NCBI GenBank assembly: GCA_040755725.1
Contig: JBFMAI010000011.1
Span: 1 to 64,000 of the forward strand
DNA: 64,000 bases
Source: JBFMAI01 sp040755725
Lineage (GTDB): Bacteria > Planctomycetota > Phycisphaerae > UBA1845 > Fen-1342
Reading direction: 5' to 3'
Position numbers and translations under genes: made by a program. The notes beneath the pieces are model-generated. The model did no database searches, was not told where the DNA came from, and was given only the letters and a program-made list of their open reading frames with translations. Positions 24,100-34,015 of the stretch are shown here, one piece after another; the first letter of the stretch is position 1, and each line of letters begins with the position of its first letter.

Positions 24100-25376
24100 G
24101 GCGGCGGGCTCCCCGTCGGCGGCGTGGCGGGCGGCGCGGCGAGCAGGTCGTCGAGGGTCCGCAGCGCATCGTCGCGTGTGCGAATCTGCTCGTCGAGCTG
24201 CCGCGTGTACAGCCTGTCCAGCAGGTCCTTGTAGCGCGGCCCCGGCGGCAGCCCGCGCTGGATCAAGTCCTCGCCGGTGATCAACGGGGGGGGCTGCACG
24301 GCGTCGGGAGGGATGGCGGCGAGTCTCGCGCACAAGGCCGCCTGACGTTCTGCGGCGCGGCCAAGCCGCGCGTGCCGTGCCGCGGCGAGCTGCCGCAGCA
24401 AGGGAAACGCCGCGTGTGCCATCCGCCGCTTCAAATCCGCCAAGGTCGGCGACGACGGGTCGTCCAAGTCGCGCGCGTGCGCCACCAGCCAGGCCGTCGT
24501 CTCGCGTTGCTCGTTCGACAATGTCAACGCCCGGGCGATACGCTCGATCTCGCGCGGCGTGCGGTCGGCGAGGAGGACGGCCAGCGCCAGCTCGAACGGC
24601 GCGTCGGGCGGCAGCCGGCGCAGCAGTTCGGCCGTTGCGTCGAATGCTCCCGGTTCCCAGCCGGCTTCCGGCCACAGGTGCGGCAGCAGGCCGGTTTCGC
24701 GCAGCAGGCCCCACGCCGCGCCGCGCGTGGCGTGACCGAGCATCTTCTCCAGCTCTTCGCGGACACGCTCCGGCGCCACGCGCGCCAGCTTCGGAGCATG
24801 CTCGCGTATGGCCGCCAGCGTCACGGGTTCGATTGCAAACCCCAGGCGGGCGGCAAAACGCACGGCGCGCAGTAAGCGGAGATGGTCCTCGCCAAACCGA
24901 GCCGCGGGGTCGCCGATCGCGCGGATGACGCCCGCCGCCAGGTCCACCTGCCCGCCCACGTAGTCGATGACCCTCAGGGCCAATGGGTCCAGGAACATCC
25001 CGTTGACCGTGAAGTCCCGCCGCAACGCATCGTGCTGGGCATCGGTGAGCGTGACGGTGGCCGGGCGCCGACCGTCCAGGTACGGCCCGTCGCAGCGGAA
25101 CGTGGCGACCTCCACCCATCGCCGACGCTGCTTTACGAGCACCACGCCGAACTGCGCCCCGACCTGTCGCGTGGCCGGGAAGAGCGCGCCCACCCGCTCG
25201 GGGGGGGCGTCGGTGGCGACGTCATAGTCCTGCGGCGAGAGCCCCAGCAACAGGTCGCGGACACAGCCCCCGGCCAACAGCGCCTGGTGACCTGCGCCGG
25301 TCAACGTGCGCACAATGGCCACCGCCGGGTCGGCGGCGGCGGGCAAATTGGCCGGGATGCGCAACGTATCGGTCAT
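24096..25376 (-). CDS. cca: CCA tRNA nucleotidyltransferase / poly(A) polymerase family
   Basis: 426 residues from the ATG at 25376. It adds or repairs the 3' CCA of tRNA. Motif A is GGCVRDLLLGLSPQDYDVAT with the catalytic DxD; RRDFTVNGMFLDP and the ERVREELEKML region (motif E) are clear. No HD phosphohydrolase motif is evident, as in many bacterial class II enzymes. CCA-adding and A-adding enzymes cannot be told apart here. The last residues are proline-rich (PPATPPTGSPPP). Its stop overlaps the lipoprotein start. Confidence 0.9.
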   Translation of the reverse strand: MTDTLRIPANLPAAADPAVAIVRTLTGAGHQALLAGGCVRDLLLGLSPQDYDVATDAPPERVGALFPATRQVGAQFGVVLVKQRRRWVEVATFRCDGPYLDGRRPATVTLTDAQHDALRRDFTVNGMFLDPLALRVIDYVGGQVDLAAGVIRAIGDPAARFGEDHLRLLRAVRFAARLGFAIEPVTLAAIREHAPKLARVAPERVREELEKMLGHATRGAAWGLLRETGLLPHLWPEAGWEPGAFDATAELLRRLPPDAPFELALAVLLADRTPREIERIARALTLSNEQRETTAWLVAHARDLDDPSSPTLADLKRRMAHAAFPLLRQLAAARHARLGRAAERQAALCARLAAIPPDAVQPPPLITGEDLIQRGLPPGPRYKDLLDRLYTRQLDEQIRTRDDALRTLDDLLAAPPATPPTGSPPP

Positions 25377-25446
25377 CGGGACAAATGCTCGTCCGCTATC
25401 GGTCCGTCGAGCCCGCGGCTGACACCCAACCGGCCGCCCCGCCGCG

Positions 25447-25479
25447 CAAGAAAACGGCCGGATCGCGGTGACCCGGCCG
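25447..25479 (-). terminator. Intrinsic terminator after rpsG
   Basis: On the minus strand CGGCCGG, an 11-base loop and CCGGCCG are followed by TTTTCTT. It lies 27 bases past the rpsG stop and should end the rpsL-rpsG transcript. Confidence 0.75.
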
Positions 25480-25505
25480 ATGAAAAACGACGCGACATCG
25501 GCCGG

Positions 25506-25988
<483 letters not shown>

Positions 25989-26004
25989 GCCTCACCCGGG
26001 AACA

Positions 26005-26394
26005 TTATTTCTTGCGCTTGACGCCGTACTTGCTGCGGCCACGGTTACGCGGCTTGCCTTCCTTGTCGCCGGCGACACCCGCGCAGTCGAGCTTGCCGCG
26101 GATGATGTGGTAGCGGACCCCGGGCAGGTCGCGGACGCGGCCGCCGCGCACCAGGACGATCGAGTGTTCCTGGAGGTTGTGGTCCACGCCGGGGATGTAG
26201 GCCGTGATTTCCTTGCCGTTGGTCAGGCGGACGCGGGCCACCTTGCGCAAGGCGGAGTTCGGCTTCTTGGGGGTCTGGGTCTTGACCTGGAGGCAGACGC
26301 CGCGCTTCAGCGGGCTGCGGTCCAGGTCGCGCACCTTGGACTTGCGGGGCACGTCCCGGCGTGGGTTCCGCACCAGTTGGTTGATCGTCGGCAT
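26005..26394 (-). CDS. rpsL: Ribosomal protein S12
   Basis: 129 residues from the ATG at 26394 (MPTINQLVRNPR). S12 sits at the decoding centre. TPKKPNSALRKVARVRL and LVRGGRVRDLPGVRYHIIRG are canonical, with the usual lysine in PKKPNS. A short in-frame upstream ATG at 26400 is less likely. It heads a two-gene operon with rpsG and has a good promoter at 26452-26479, leaving a leader of about 50 bases. Confidence 0.97.
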   Translation of the reverse strand: MPTINQLVRNPRRDVPRKSKVRDLDRSPLKRGVCLQVKTQTPKKPNSALRKVARVRLTNGKEITAYIPGVDHNLQEHSIVLVRGGRVRDLPGVRYHIIRGKLDCAGVAGDKEGKPRNRGRSKYGVKRKK

Positions 26395-27088
26395 AAGCAA
26401 ACCTGACTAGAGACCTCGACGCCGGCCGCTACCGGCGACCGCAGACCCGCTAGTATAGCACGAGGCGGGCGGTTGCCAAGGGGGGTGACGGCAAAGGCTC
26501 GCCAAGGCTGACGGCCAGCCCGCCTCGGCCCCAAGGGCACCCGTGAGCCTGGGGCCTCGGCCGGCAGATAGCCCCGTCGACGGCCGGCGGCACTTGGCCC
26601 CCCGGAGCCGCACCGAGGTACGAATCGGGGACGGTGTCGGCCGCTCCCCGCTAGGTGGGCCGGGTCGGCCGCGGTGACAATTTCACGGTGCTCTCGGGCC
26701 ACGCGGCTGCGGGACCATCTGCGCAAGTCATTATTATTTAGCTACTTACATCCGTCCACAGCGGCGCTGTTGTGGCGCCCGATAAGTAAGTAACGACAGC
26801 GCGCTGCTGTACGGCGCTTGGCCGCGCGGCTAGTATTCCGCCCTGGACCCGCGTTCCACCTGCTTGTGCGGGGCGTGAACGCTTGATTACGCGCCAAGGC
26901 TGATGCGGGCGGTGGCGAGCGCAGGATCGGCGGCGGACGTTGGTCAGCCTTCGGAGTCGAATGGGTGCGGTGATATTGGGAGTCGGTCGTCCTGGTGTGG
27001 AAGCGGGCGCTGCGGCTGCGGGGCAGGTCCGCATGAGAAAGGTTCGCACGCCGTAATGACCGCGGTGACTTAGTTAAGGCGGCCTCGC
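26395..27088. other. 694-base gap between rpsL and the polysaccharide cluster
   Basis: It contains the rpsL promoter. A less GC-rich stretch at 26729-26800 has nested inverted repeats: TACTTAC (26743-26749) with GTAAGTA (26786-26792), and inside it CCACA with TGTGG. This might be part of the control region for the rightward polysaccharide genes. No convincing gene was found. Confidence 0.5.
26452..26479 (-). promoter_or_regulatory. Sigma70-type promoter of rpsL-rpsG
   Basis: On the minus strand TTGGCA (26474-26479), 16 bases, TATACT (26452-26457). It points at rpsL with a leader of about 50 bases. Confidence 0.65.
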
Positions 27089-28552
27089 ATGAACGTAGAC
27101 ACGGGGACGATCGTCGGCGTGGCGCTGCTCGCGCTGCTGGCCATCGCGGTGCTGGCGCTGTGGTTCAAGTTCGGCCCCCGCGATTTCCTGCTGATGGCGG
27201 CTGTGTGCTTTCCGGTGGTCTGGTTCAGTCGGCTGGACCTGCTGCCCATCAGCGCCTTTGGGCAGCATGTTCCGACGCACTGGTTCGTCCTGATCGGCGT
27301 TCTCGTGCTCATCGGGCCGCTCGGCGACCGCACGACCCGCGCCGCGATCGGGCCCGCATTCTGGAGAATAGCCGTCCCTTTGATCGCGCTGGCGTTGATC
27401 ATGTTTGTCAGCATTCTGGCGAATGGCCGAGACCCACAGGACGTTGCGGTTGGGTTGCGGGCCATGCTGTTTGCGCTGCTCCCCTTCTTCGCGGCTTGGG
27501 TCGTCGTGCGCGCCGTTCGGTTTGATGAGGATTCGTTGCGCCGCCTGGTGGTGATGATCTACGCGATTGCGGGGGTCACCGCAGGGCTGAGCGTGCTGAG
27601 CGCGCTGGCGCCGCAGCTTTTCGCCGGGGTGCTGGCCGATCCCACATCGTCCGATCCGGACTCGGCGCGCGGATTCACCACGCTGGGCGGGGCGAATACC
27701 ACGGGGAATGTGCTGGCGTGCGTTGCCTGCGTGGCGTCGGGATGTGTGCTTGCCAAGTACCGGCGTGCGCTGAGCGTGGGCGTGCTGGTGCTGTGCTTCC
27801 TTGGCGTTCTCACCACGCTGGCACGGGCCGCGTTGCTTGCATTTGTGGTCAGCCAGTTGTACATTTTCCTGCGGATTGCCAAGGGGTTTGGCCAGCGAGT
27901 TGCGATGTTTGCGGTGATCGCCGTGTTCTTGCTCGCCCCGGCTGCATACCGCCTGGCCAAGGACTACGAGTACTCGTTCGAGCGGTTCTTCATCTGGCAG
28001 GAGGGATCGGCGGATGCTCGCCGGATTGCCATGGAGGCGGCCGTCCAGTATGGGCTGAGCCACCCGCTGTTGGGGGGTGGATGGGGGCTGGTATATCCAT
28101 ACGGGCGGGCGGCATTGGGAACGCGGGACTTGCCGAACGTCTGGTATGTGGGCACGATGGCTACGCCGGTGGTGAAGCCGCACACGCTGTATGGAGTCGT
28201 CCTGGCCGAAACGGGGGTGGTGGGATTGGTTCTGTTGTTGTGGTTTCTGTGGCGCATCTGGGGCGCCCTTCGGCCGCCGGATGCGCGCCGGGACCCCCGT
28301 GGGAACGGTCTTGTGGTGGGATTCCGCGCCAGCTTTCTGTGTGTCGCGATGATCGCCTTGTTTCAGGACGACTTGTTCCTGCTCAGCAAGCTGGCGTACG
28401 TGCTGTACCTCACGGTCCTGCCAGGGATCCTGGCTAGCGCCTATTCACGCTGGGGGGCCAACACTCCGTCCCTGCTGTCTGCGAAACAGCCCGGAGCCTT
28501 GGCGATTCAAGTTCAGGCCGCTCCACCCCTTCAGAGCTTGACCATCCGCTGA
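27089..28552 (+). CDS. O-antigen ligase/polymerase-like membrane protein
   Basis: 487 residues with about eleven to thirteen hydrophobic segments, starting with VALLALLAIAVLALWF. The long extracytoplasmic loop carries the pattern expected of Wzy/WaaL-type proteins (AVQYGLSHPLLGGGWGL, then PHTLYGVVLAETGVVGLVLL). Such proteins polymerise or ligate lipid-linked polysaccharide at the outer face of the inner membrane. Ligase and polymerase cannot be told apart by eye. The flippase gene starts on the last base of its stop codon, so the two are cotranslated, and a glycosyltransferase follows. Confidence 0.82.
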   Translation: MNVDTGTIVGVALLALLAIAVLALWFKFGPRDFLLMAAVCFPVVWFSRLDLLPISAFGQHVPTHWFVLIGVLVLIGPLGDRTTRAAIGPAFWRIAVPLIALALIMFVSILANGRDPQDVAVGLRAMLFALLPFFAAWVVVRAVRFDEDSLRRLVVMIYAIAGVTAGLSVLSALAPQLFAGVLADPTSSDPDSARGFTTLGGANTTGNVLACVACVASGCVLAKYRRALSVGVLVLCFLGVLTTLARAALLAFVVSQLYIFLRIAKGFGQRVAMFAVIAVFLLAPAAYRLAKDYEYSFERFFIWQEGSADARRIAMEAAVQYGLSHPLLGGGWGLVYPYGRAALGTRDLPNVWYVGTMATPVVKPHTLYGVVLAETGVVGLVLLLWFLWRIWGALRPPDARRDPRGNGLVVGFRASFLCVAMIALFQDDLFLLSKLAYVLYLTVLPGILASAYSRWGANTPSLLSAKQPGALAIQVQAAPPLQSLTIR

Positions 28553-29895
28553 TGCCGACCTACGCGCACGACACCCGATTAGTGTTTGCGTCCAATCTAC
28601 TTATGCTCGTGGCCGGCGTTGCTGCTCAGGCCCTCTTGGCCTGGTTCCTGCTGCCGCAGGGCCGTGGTGAGTATGCCGCCTGTGTTCTGTTCATCTCCCT
28701 TCTGGTCCTGGTCTTTGCGCTCGGCCAGGAAATGGCCAACGTGTATTACGTCGGCGGCGGGAAACTGGGGCCATCCGAGGCAATGTCTCAGAGTCTGATG
28801 TTCGGCGGACTGGCGTCTGTGGCGGCGTGCGTCAGCGGGTACGTGCTGACGGTTTGGGTCCCGTCATTGTTCGAGGTGGCGCGACTTTCTTGCTTCCGCC
28901 TATCGCTGGCCTGGGCTCCATTCTACATTCTCAATCTGTACCTCTCGCATGTTTGTCTGGGTTTGGGGGACACCTTGGGTTACACGTTGATCACCGCGCT
29001 GCCCAAGGCCGTCGTCGCCACCGGCCTGGCAGTGGCGGCGTTCGCGTTCCGGCTCTCGGTGACGGGGGCCCTCGCCATTCAGATAATCGCCGAAGCCATC
29101 GTCCTGGTGTTGTCCGTTGTCTGGCTCGTACGGCGGCACCGCTGCAGGATCGTCGGACTTGATTGGGGGCGCCTACGCCAGTCCCTGGGCTATGGCGTGC
29201 GTTTTTACGTTGGTCGGCTGTGTTGTGCCGCCAACGATCAGATTGGCAGCGTCCTGCTGGCGTTCGCCGTGCAGAACGCGGCCATGGTGGGCATGTTCGC
29301 GGCCGCCTCGGCCATTTTCTCGCGGATCTGGCTGCTGGCCGACACCCTGCAAATCGCCGCGCTGCCACGGACCGTGGCCGATGCCCAGGGACGAGCCGAG
29401 ATGGTGGCTCAAGTCGTGCGTCTGTGCCTATTCTGCTGCGGCGTGCTGACGCTGCTTGCCTTTGCGCTCAGCAAGGTGATCATCGTGCTCGTCCTGTCAC
29501 CACAGTTCCTGCCGGTCCTCGTGCCCGTGTGGATTCTCCTGCCGGGGATTCTCGTTCGCGTGATTGCCAAGATCTTGCCGGCCTACTTTGCCGGCACCAA
29601 CCGCCCGCAGATCACGTCGGCGGTGATGGCAATCGCCGCCGTGGTCAATCTCGCCCTGATGTACCTGCTGCTTCCACCCCTCGGATTGTCGGGAGTGGCC
29701 CTGGCCATGACCGTCGCCTTTGCGGTCGAGTCGCTGCTGCTCGGCCTGGCCTTCTCTCAATCGAGCGGGCTGCCGGTGCGAGATCTGGTTGCTTTCTCAC
29801 GAGCCGATGGCCAGATTCTGGTGCGCAGTCTCAGGCAGCTTCTGAGTCGTGCCTTTGGCGAGCGGGCTATCTCTGGAGGCCCGAATGCTCCCTGA
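28552..29895 (+). CDS. Polysaccharide flippase (Wzx-like, MOP superfamily)
   Basis: 447 residues with about twelve to fourteen transmembrane helices throughout. FASNLLMLVAGVAAQALLAWF with the following GRGEYAACVLF is the characteristic start of Wzx/RfbX proteins, which flip undecaprenyl-linked oligosaccharides across the inner membrane. LLPGILVRVIAKILPAYFAG lies in the second half. It overlaps the polymerase/ligase gene by one base and the glycosyltransferase gene by eleven. The three genes form a compact polysaccharide assembly unit. Confidence 0.85.
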   Translation: MPTYAHDTRLVFASNLLMLVAGVAAQALLAWFLLPQGRGEYAACVLFISLLVLVFALGQEMANVYYVGGGKLGPSEAMSQSLMFGGLASVAACVSGYVLTVWVPSLFEVARLSCFRLSLAWAPFYILNLYLSHVCLGLGDTLGYTLITALPKAVVATGLAVAAFAFRLSVTGALAIQIIAEAIVLVLSVVWLVRRHRCRIVGLDWGRLRQSLGYGVRFYVGRLCCAANDQIGSVLLAFAVQNAAMVGMFAAASAIFSRIWLLADTLQIAALPRTVADAQGRAEMVAQVVRLCLFCCGVLTLLAFALSKVIIVLVLSPQFLPVLVPVWILLPGILVRVIAKILPAYFAGTNRPQITSAVMAIAAVVNLALMYLLLPPLGLSGVALAMTVAFAVESLLLGLAFSQSSGLPVRDLVAFSRADGQILVRSLRQLLSRAFGERAISGGPNAP

Positions 29896-31093
29896 CCGGT
29901 CGACCGTGGCGATGCTCATCGGGGGACACGAGACCGGCGGCTTGGCGACCGTCATTCGTCAGCTTCTGGCGGGGGTGGACCGACAGCGCTACACGCTCCG
30001 CCTGCTGGTTTGCGACGTCGGCCCGTATGCCACAGGCCTCCAGGGTGCCGGGTGGACGTGCGACAGCCTCCAGATCGGCCCGCCGCCGCTCCTGCGCCAG
30101 CACACGGGTTATGGCGTACAACGCCTCTGGTCAGCGCACCTACGCAGCGTAACGTGGGCCGTGCGCGGAGCCCTGGCGCTGGCGCGCTATGTCCGCCGCC
30201 ACCGGGTGGACCTGATTTACACGCATTACTACCACTACCACGGCCTCAGCGGGCTGGCGCACTTGCTCTGCGGGGTCAAATGCGTCTGGCACTGGCACGG
30301 GCAGGAATCTCGCGCCGGCCTGCTGAAGTTGGCGCCGCTCATCCGCCGACTCATCCGCCCCTTCGGCTGGTTCATCGCCATCAGTGCGGCCACGCGCGAA
30401 TCGATCCAGGGTCTGGCCGGCGACCGGGTCACGGTGGTCTACAACGGACTGCCGCAGCCGCAACTCTGCTGCCGTCGGCGAGAACTGCGCGACATGCTCG
30501 GCTTGCCCCCGGACGCGCGCATCGTGGGCATGGTGGGAACGCTCCACCCCATCAAGGGCCACTTGGACGCCCTCGACGCAGCCGCCCAAATCTGCCAGCG
30601 GCACGCCGATGTTCACTTCGTCTTCATCGGTGGCCACACGGGGCCGCTCGAAGCGTACCGCGAGCGCGTGCTCCAACGCCGCCGCGAATTGGGGCTGGAG
30701 CACCGGGCGCACTTCCTTGGCCACCGCGACGACGCCGCCGAGCTGATCAGCGGTTTCGACATCAAGATCCTCACCACTCTGCCGCCCGGCGAGGGCTTTG
30801 GCCTGGTCATCATCGAGGCGATGGCCCGGTGTGTCCCCGTCATCGCCACCGACGTCGGCGCACCCCGCGAAATCCTGACTCACGACCAGACCGGAATCCT
30901 GGTTCCCCCATCCGACCCCGCCGCTCTCGCCCGGGCCATTGAGGACCTGCTGGCCGATCCCCAGCGGCGGCAACGTCTGGGGCAAGCCGGATACGCGGCG
31001 TTCTGCGACCGATTTGACATCCGCCGGACCGTGCGCGAAATCGAAGCGGTCTGGGATCGGCTGCTGAAAAGGCCGGCGCTCGTGGATACGTAG
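29885..31093 (+). CDS. Glycosyltransferase family 4
   Basis: 402 residues from ATG 29885, inside the end of the flippase gene. It is a GT-B enzyme: an N-terminal Rossmann half (LIGGHETGGLATVIRQLL), AISAATRESIQ at the hinge, and the C-terminal donor site with GMVGTLHPIKGHLDAL and EGFGLVIIEAMARCVPVIAT, the E-x7-E-type motif of GT4. It likely transfers a sugar from a nucleotide donor to a lipid-linked glycan; donor and acceptor are not predictable. A family E repeat begins 23 bases after the stop. Confidence 0.88.
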   Translation: MLPDRSTVAMLIGGHETGGLATVIRQLLAGVDRQRYTLRLLVCDVGPYATGLQGAGWTCDSLQIGPPPLLRQHTGYGVQRLWSAHLRSVTWAVRGALALARYVRRHRVDLIYTHYYHYHGLSGLAHLLCGVKCVWHWHGQESRAGLLKLAPLIRRLIRPFGWFIAISAATRESIQGLAGDRVTVVYNGLPQPQLCCRRRELRDMLGLPPDARIVGMVGTLHPIKGHLDALDAAAQICQRHADVHFVFIGGHTGPLEAYRERVLQRRRELGLEHRAHFLGHRDDAAELISGFDIKILTTLPPGEGFGLVIIEAMARCVPVIATDVGAPREILTHDQTGILVPPSDPAALARAIEDLLADPQRRQRLGQAGYAAFCDRFDIRRTVREIEAVWDRLLKRPALVDT

Positions 31094-31116
31094 TGACGCC
31101 CCGCGCGCGTGAGAGC

Positions 31117-31149
31117 GCCGATCAGAACCCCGCACGCCAGTGCCGGGCC
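31117..31149 (+). repeat. Repeat family E copy E2
   Basis: GCCGATCAGAACCCCGCACG followed by CCAGTGCCGGGCC. It is the reverse complement of the element at 21481-21510 apart from a few bases and lies between convergent genes. Confidence 0.7.
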
Positions 31150-31195
31150 GGCCGTCCCGCCGCTTGCGTGGCGGGCTCTGCGAGCAGGTTCAAGG

Positions 31196-32485
31196 CTACG
31201 ACACCGCCGCGGTCTTGGAGGGCGCGGCCGACCGGCGGCGCGCCGCGAACTCCGGGGCTTCCTTGACGCACGTGCCCAGAATCTTCAGCGATTGGCCGAA
31301 GGCCGCCCAGCCGGTGCGGGTCAGCTCGGCCGGTTGGGTGCCCACGTCGGGGTAGCCGTCGGCGTCGGGCACCGCGTGCTCCCAATTGCGAAACAGCCGC
31401 CCCCACTCGCTGTCGAGCACCTCGTGCATGATCCGCCGCGCGCGGGTCGGGTACCAGAAGCTGTCGTGGTAGAGCACGCTGGCGATGTACGCCCACGGGG
31501 CCAGCACGGTCTTCAACGACCACTCGATCGGCTTCTTCAGCGGCCCCCAGTAAATGTAGTGCTGCATCCGGCTGGCAAAGGTCATCTTGTGAAACGGCCC
31601 GACGAAGTGCCAATTCTCACCAGCCGCGGCCTGGTCGCCGACGATCTCGATCTGCCGCGGGTCGCCGCAACCCAGGCCCCGCTCGTGAGCGAGGCGGATG
31701 AACTTGATCGACAGCGGGTCGAAGCCCATCAGCTTGGCCGCGACGGCGTCAATGGCCACCTGGTCGGCACTGGCGAGGATCACGTTCTTGACGTGCGGGA
31801 TCATGCACCGCGGGCCGGGGCCGTCGCCGGTGAACGTGCCGTCCATCACCGCGAACACGCCGCGGTGAATCTTCTTCTGGATCATCAGGAGATCGACGAG
31901 CGTTTCGTGAATGACCGGGTGCGTCCAGTGCCGCCGTTCGTTGAGCAGCCCGCCGAAGGCGTTCTTCATCGCCCCGGTGGTCGTCGTGAAGACGTGCGTC
32001 TTGATCGTCGGCAGGTGGATGATGTTCTCGCCGATGAAGCGGCGGGGGATCATGAACCCGCGCGGGTACACGTCGTTGAGGCACAGGAACTGCCGGGCCA
32101 GGTCGCCGACGGCGTCGCGGACGTTGATCCACTCCTCGCCTTCGTAGAGGTGGACGTTGCGCAGGCCGTGGGCCTCGATGACGTTGATCTGCTTGTTTTC
32201 GCGCTCGCCCAGGTGGGCGTCGATGACGACCGTGCGGTTGTGGCAGCCGTGGATCAGGTCGGGGTTGTAACCATCGGCCTTCATGGCCCGGATGACGCCC
32301 TCGAGCTGCCACGGCGTCGTCGAGCTGCCGGGGAAGAAGAAGTGCCACGAGATGTTGATCTTGAGCGCCGTGTCTGCGTCCTTGGCGACAACATCCTGGT
32401 ATCCGGCGAGGTTCAGCAGCTCGTGATAATCGCGCAGGACGGTCCGCGGCGTCGTTCTCAGGATCGCGACTTTGGCACTCGGCAT
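31196..32485 (-). CDS. DUF362 domain protein
   Basis: 429 residues from the ATG at 32485. It matches the DUF362 family: KINISWHFFFPGSSTTPWQL, HLPTIKTHVFTTTTGAMKN and the segment ADQVAIDAVAAKLMGFDP are typical. The function of the family is not established; some members carry ferredoxin domains, but no cysteine cluster motif is present here. The final 100 residues have no recognisable domain. No signal peptide is seen. It is a single gene between repeat-rich gaps. Confidence 0.8.
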   Translation of the reverse strand: MPSAKVAILRTTPRTVLRDYHELLNLAGYQDVVAKDADTALKINISWHFFFPGSSTTPWQLEGVIRAMKADGYNPDLIHGCHNRTVVIDAHLGERENKQINVIEAHGLRNVHLYEGEEWINVRDAVGDLARQFLCLNDVYPRGFMIPRRFIGENIIHLPTIKTHVFTTTTGAMKNAFGGLLNERRHWTHPVIHETLVDLLMIQKKIHRGVFAVMDGTFTGDGPGPRCMIPHVKNVILASADQVAIDAVAAKLMGFDPLSIKFIRLAHERGLGCGDPRQIEIVGDQAAAGENWHFVGPFHKMTFASRMQHYIYWGPLKKPIEWSLKTVLAPWAYIASVLYHDSFWYPTRARRIMHEVLDSEWGRLFRNWEHAVPDADGYPDVGTQPAELTRTGWAAFGQSLKILGTCVKEAPEFAARRRSAAPSKTAAVS

Positions 32486-32639
32486 CGGCGGCCTCCGACC
32501 GACTCACGGCGTGGCACGAATCGGGCACCCACAGGCTCCCCTATGTTAGCGACCCGGCGGCATCCCGGCATCCCATGGACACGTGACGACGACTGTCGGC
32601 GGGATTGTGCGGTCCGCGCCCGGCGTGCGCCGCCGCGGC

Positions 32640-32668
32640 GGCCGGGCTCCGTGCCGGCCGTTGCTGGC
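32640..32668 (-). repeat. Repeat family C copy, reverse
   Basis: GCCGGGCTCCGTGCCGGCCG then TTGCTGGCG. Reverse complement carries GGCCGGCACGGAGCCCGG, one or two bases from the family core. Confidence 0.6.
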
Positions 32669-32710
32669 GAACCACTGTTCCAGAGCGGTGCACGCCGATC
32701 CGGGCCGCGA

Positions 32711-32747
32711 CCGGCGGGACGCCGACGCTCCCCTGTAGCGCCGGACC
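32711..32747 (+). repeat. Repeat family B copy B2
   Basis: CCGGCGGGACGCCGACGCTC then CCCTGTAGCGCCGGACC. It shares CGGCGGGACGC and TGTAGCGCCGGACC with the copy translated at 11279-11316. Confidence 0.75.
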
Positions 32748-32779
32748 CGGGGCCCGCCGCTACGGGGCCGCATCCGCAT

Positions 32780-32819
32780 ACGAGCCCGGAGCGCGAGCGA
32801 CGGGCCATGCGGAGACCCC
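32780..32819 (+). repeat. Repeat family F copy F1
   Basis: ACGAGCCCGGAGCGCGAGCG then ACGGGCCATGCGGAGACCCC. Nearly the same sequence occurs at 42507-42542. Confidence 0.7.
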
Positions 32820-32956
32820 GGGCGCGCCGCCTCGCGGTCCATCGCGGCCGCCGGCGGCGCCGCGTGAGTCGCCGGGCGACCTGATGGCAGGTCAGGCAGC
32901 GATCTGTCGGAGCGCAGATGGAGTCGGTCGCGGTGGGCCACAGACCTGCCAGCGCG

Positions 32957-33706
32957 TCAACCGGCGGTTTGTCGCGGCCCGAACTCGTCGCCGCGGAAAG
33001 TGTTGCCGAGATACGCCTCGCGCACGCGCGGGTCGTTGACAAGCTCCGCCGGCGGACCGGAGCAGATCACCTTCCCCTCGTGAATGACGTAGCTCCGGTC
33101 GGTGACCTTCAGCGTCTCATGCACGTTGTGGTCCGTGAGCAGGATCGCAATGCCCGCGTCCCGCAGGCGAAGAATCTCCTGCCGCAGGCCCTCAACCGCG
33201 ATCGGATCGACGCCACTGAACGGCTCGTCGAGCAGGATCAGTTTGGGGCGGGTAATCAACGCCCGGGCGATCTCGAGCTTGCGGCGTTCGCCGCCGGAGA
33301 TCTTGCGGGCTGGATTGTCACGGACCTTCAGGAGGCCGAACTGGGCCAGGAGCTCCTCGACGAGGCGTTTGCGTTCGGCGCGGGACAGGCGCATGGCCTC
33401 GCAGATGGCCATGAGGTTGTCCTCGACGCTAAGTCGTTGGAATACAGAAGGTTCCTGCGATAGGTAGCCGATGCCGCGGCGGGCGCGCATGTACATCGGC
33501 AGGGGGGTGATGTCCTCGCCGTTGAAGCGGATGCGTCCGGCCTCGGCCCCGATCATCCCGACGGTGATCCGAAAGCTGGTGGTTTTTCCCGCTCCATTCG
33601 GCCCCAAGAGGCCGACGATCTCACGATCGTGGACGGTGTACGACACATGGTCCACGACAGTCCGGCCGTTGTAAGACTTCACCAAGCTGTCGGCTTCGAG
33701 CAGCAT
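32957..33706 (-). CDS. lptB: LPS export ABC transporter ATPase LptB
   Basis: 249 residues from the ATG at 33706. It is the cytoplasmic ATPase that powers lipopolysaccharide extraction by LptBFG. Walker A GPNGAGKTTSF, Q-loop YLSQEPSVFQRL, signature ISGGERRKLEIARAL, Walker B LILLDEPFSGVDP and switch TDHNVHETL are all intact; YLSQEPSVFRKL-type and FSGVDPIAV stretches mark LptB among ABC ATPases. The other lpt genes are not in the window. The C-terminal GDEFGPRQTAG is a slight extension. Confidence 0.93.
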   Translation of the reverse strand: MLLEADSLVKSYNGRTVVDHVSYTVHDREIVGLLGPNGAGKTTSFRITVGMIGAEAGRIRFNGEDITPLPMYMRARRGIGYLSQEPSVFQRLSVEDNLMAICEAMRLSRAERKRLVEELLAQFGLLKVRDNPARKISGGERRKLEIARALITRPKLILLDEPFSGVDPIAVEGLRQEILRLRDAGIAILLTDHNVHETLKVTDRSYVIHEGKVICSGPPAELVNDPRVREAYLGNTFRGDEFGPRQTAG

Positions 33707-34015
33707 TAGTTTGGCCGCGCCGGGCAGGTTCCGGCGCTGTGGAAAACCTGTTCAATAGCGCGTAAGTCGTTCAGAATCGTGGGGATGCCGCAACGCCCCC
33801 GTGTCCGATAAGGATAGCGTGACACCCGCGAGTTGCCGATTTCTCCGTTCAAATGCATCTGCTTTTCAGAAAGAGACTTACGGACTAACGGCGATAACCC
33901 GCTCGCGGGCTGACCATCTCATTCTCGTGACCGTTCACGATCATTGCCGCCACTGCGGCGGGGGCCGCCTGCTGGCACCGTCGCCTTGTTGAAAACTCGC
34001 GCATCGAATACTGCG
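33707..34015. other. 309-base gap
   Basis: Nothing convincing seen; it is less GC-rich in the middle (33770-33900) and may hold the lptB promoter, but no clean -35/-10 pair was found. Confidence 0.45.

Larger units (their letters stand above)
32486..32956. other. 471-base repeat island
   Basis: No gene seen. It packs a family C copy (32640-32668, reverse), a family B copy (32711-32747) and a family F copy (32780-32819) next to each other. A similar assembly of C, B and F copies fills 42380-42762. Confidence 0.65.

Noticed and set aside
31109..32884. 591-codon plus-strand frame across the DUF362 gene and repeat island
   Set aside because: It spans a gene on the other strand and intergenic repeats; no motif.
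33801..33992. Possible 63-residue ORF with a CRHCGGG motif between lptB and lepB
   Set aside because: No ribosome-binding site and unconvincing composition.
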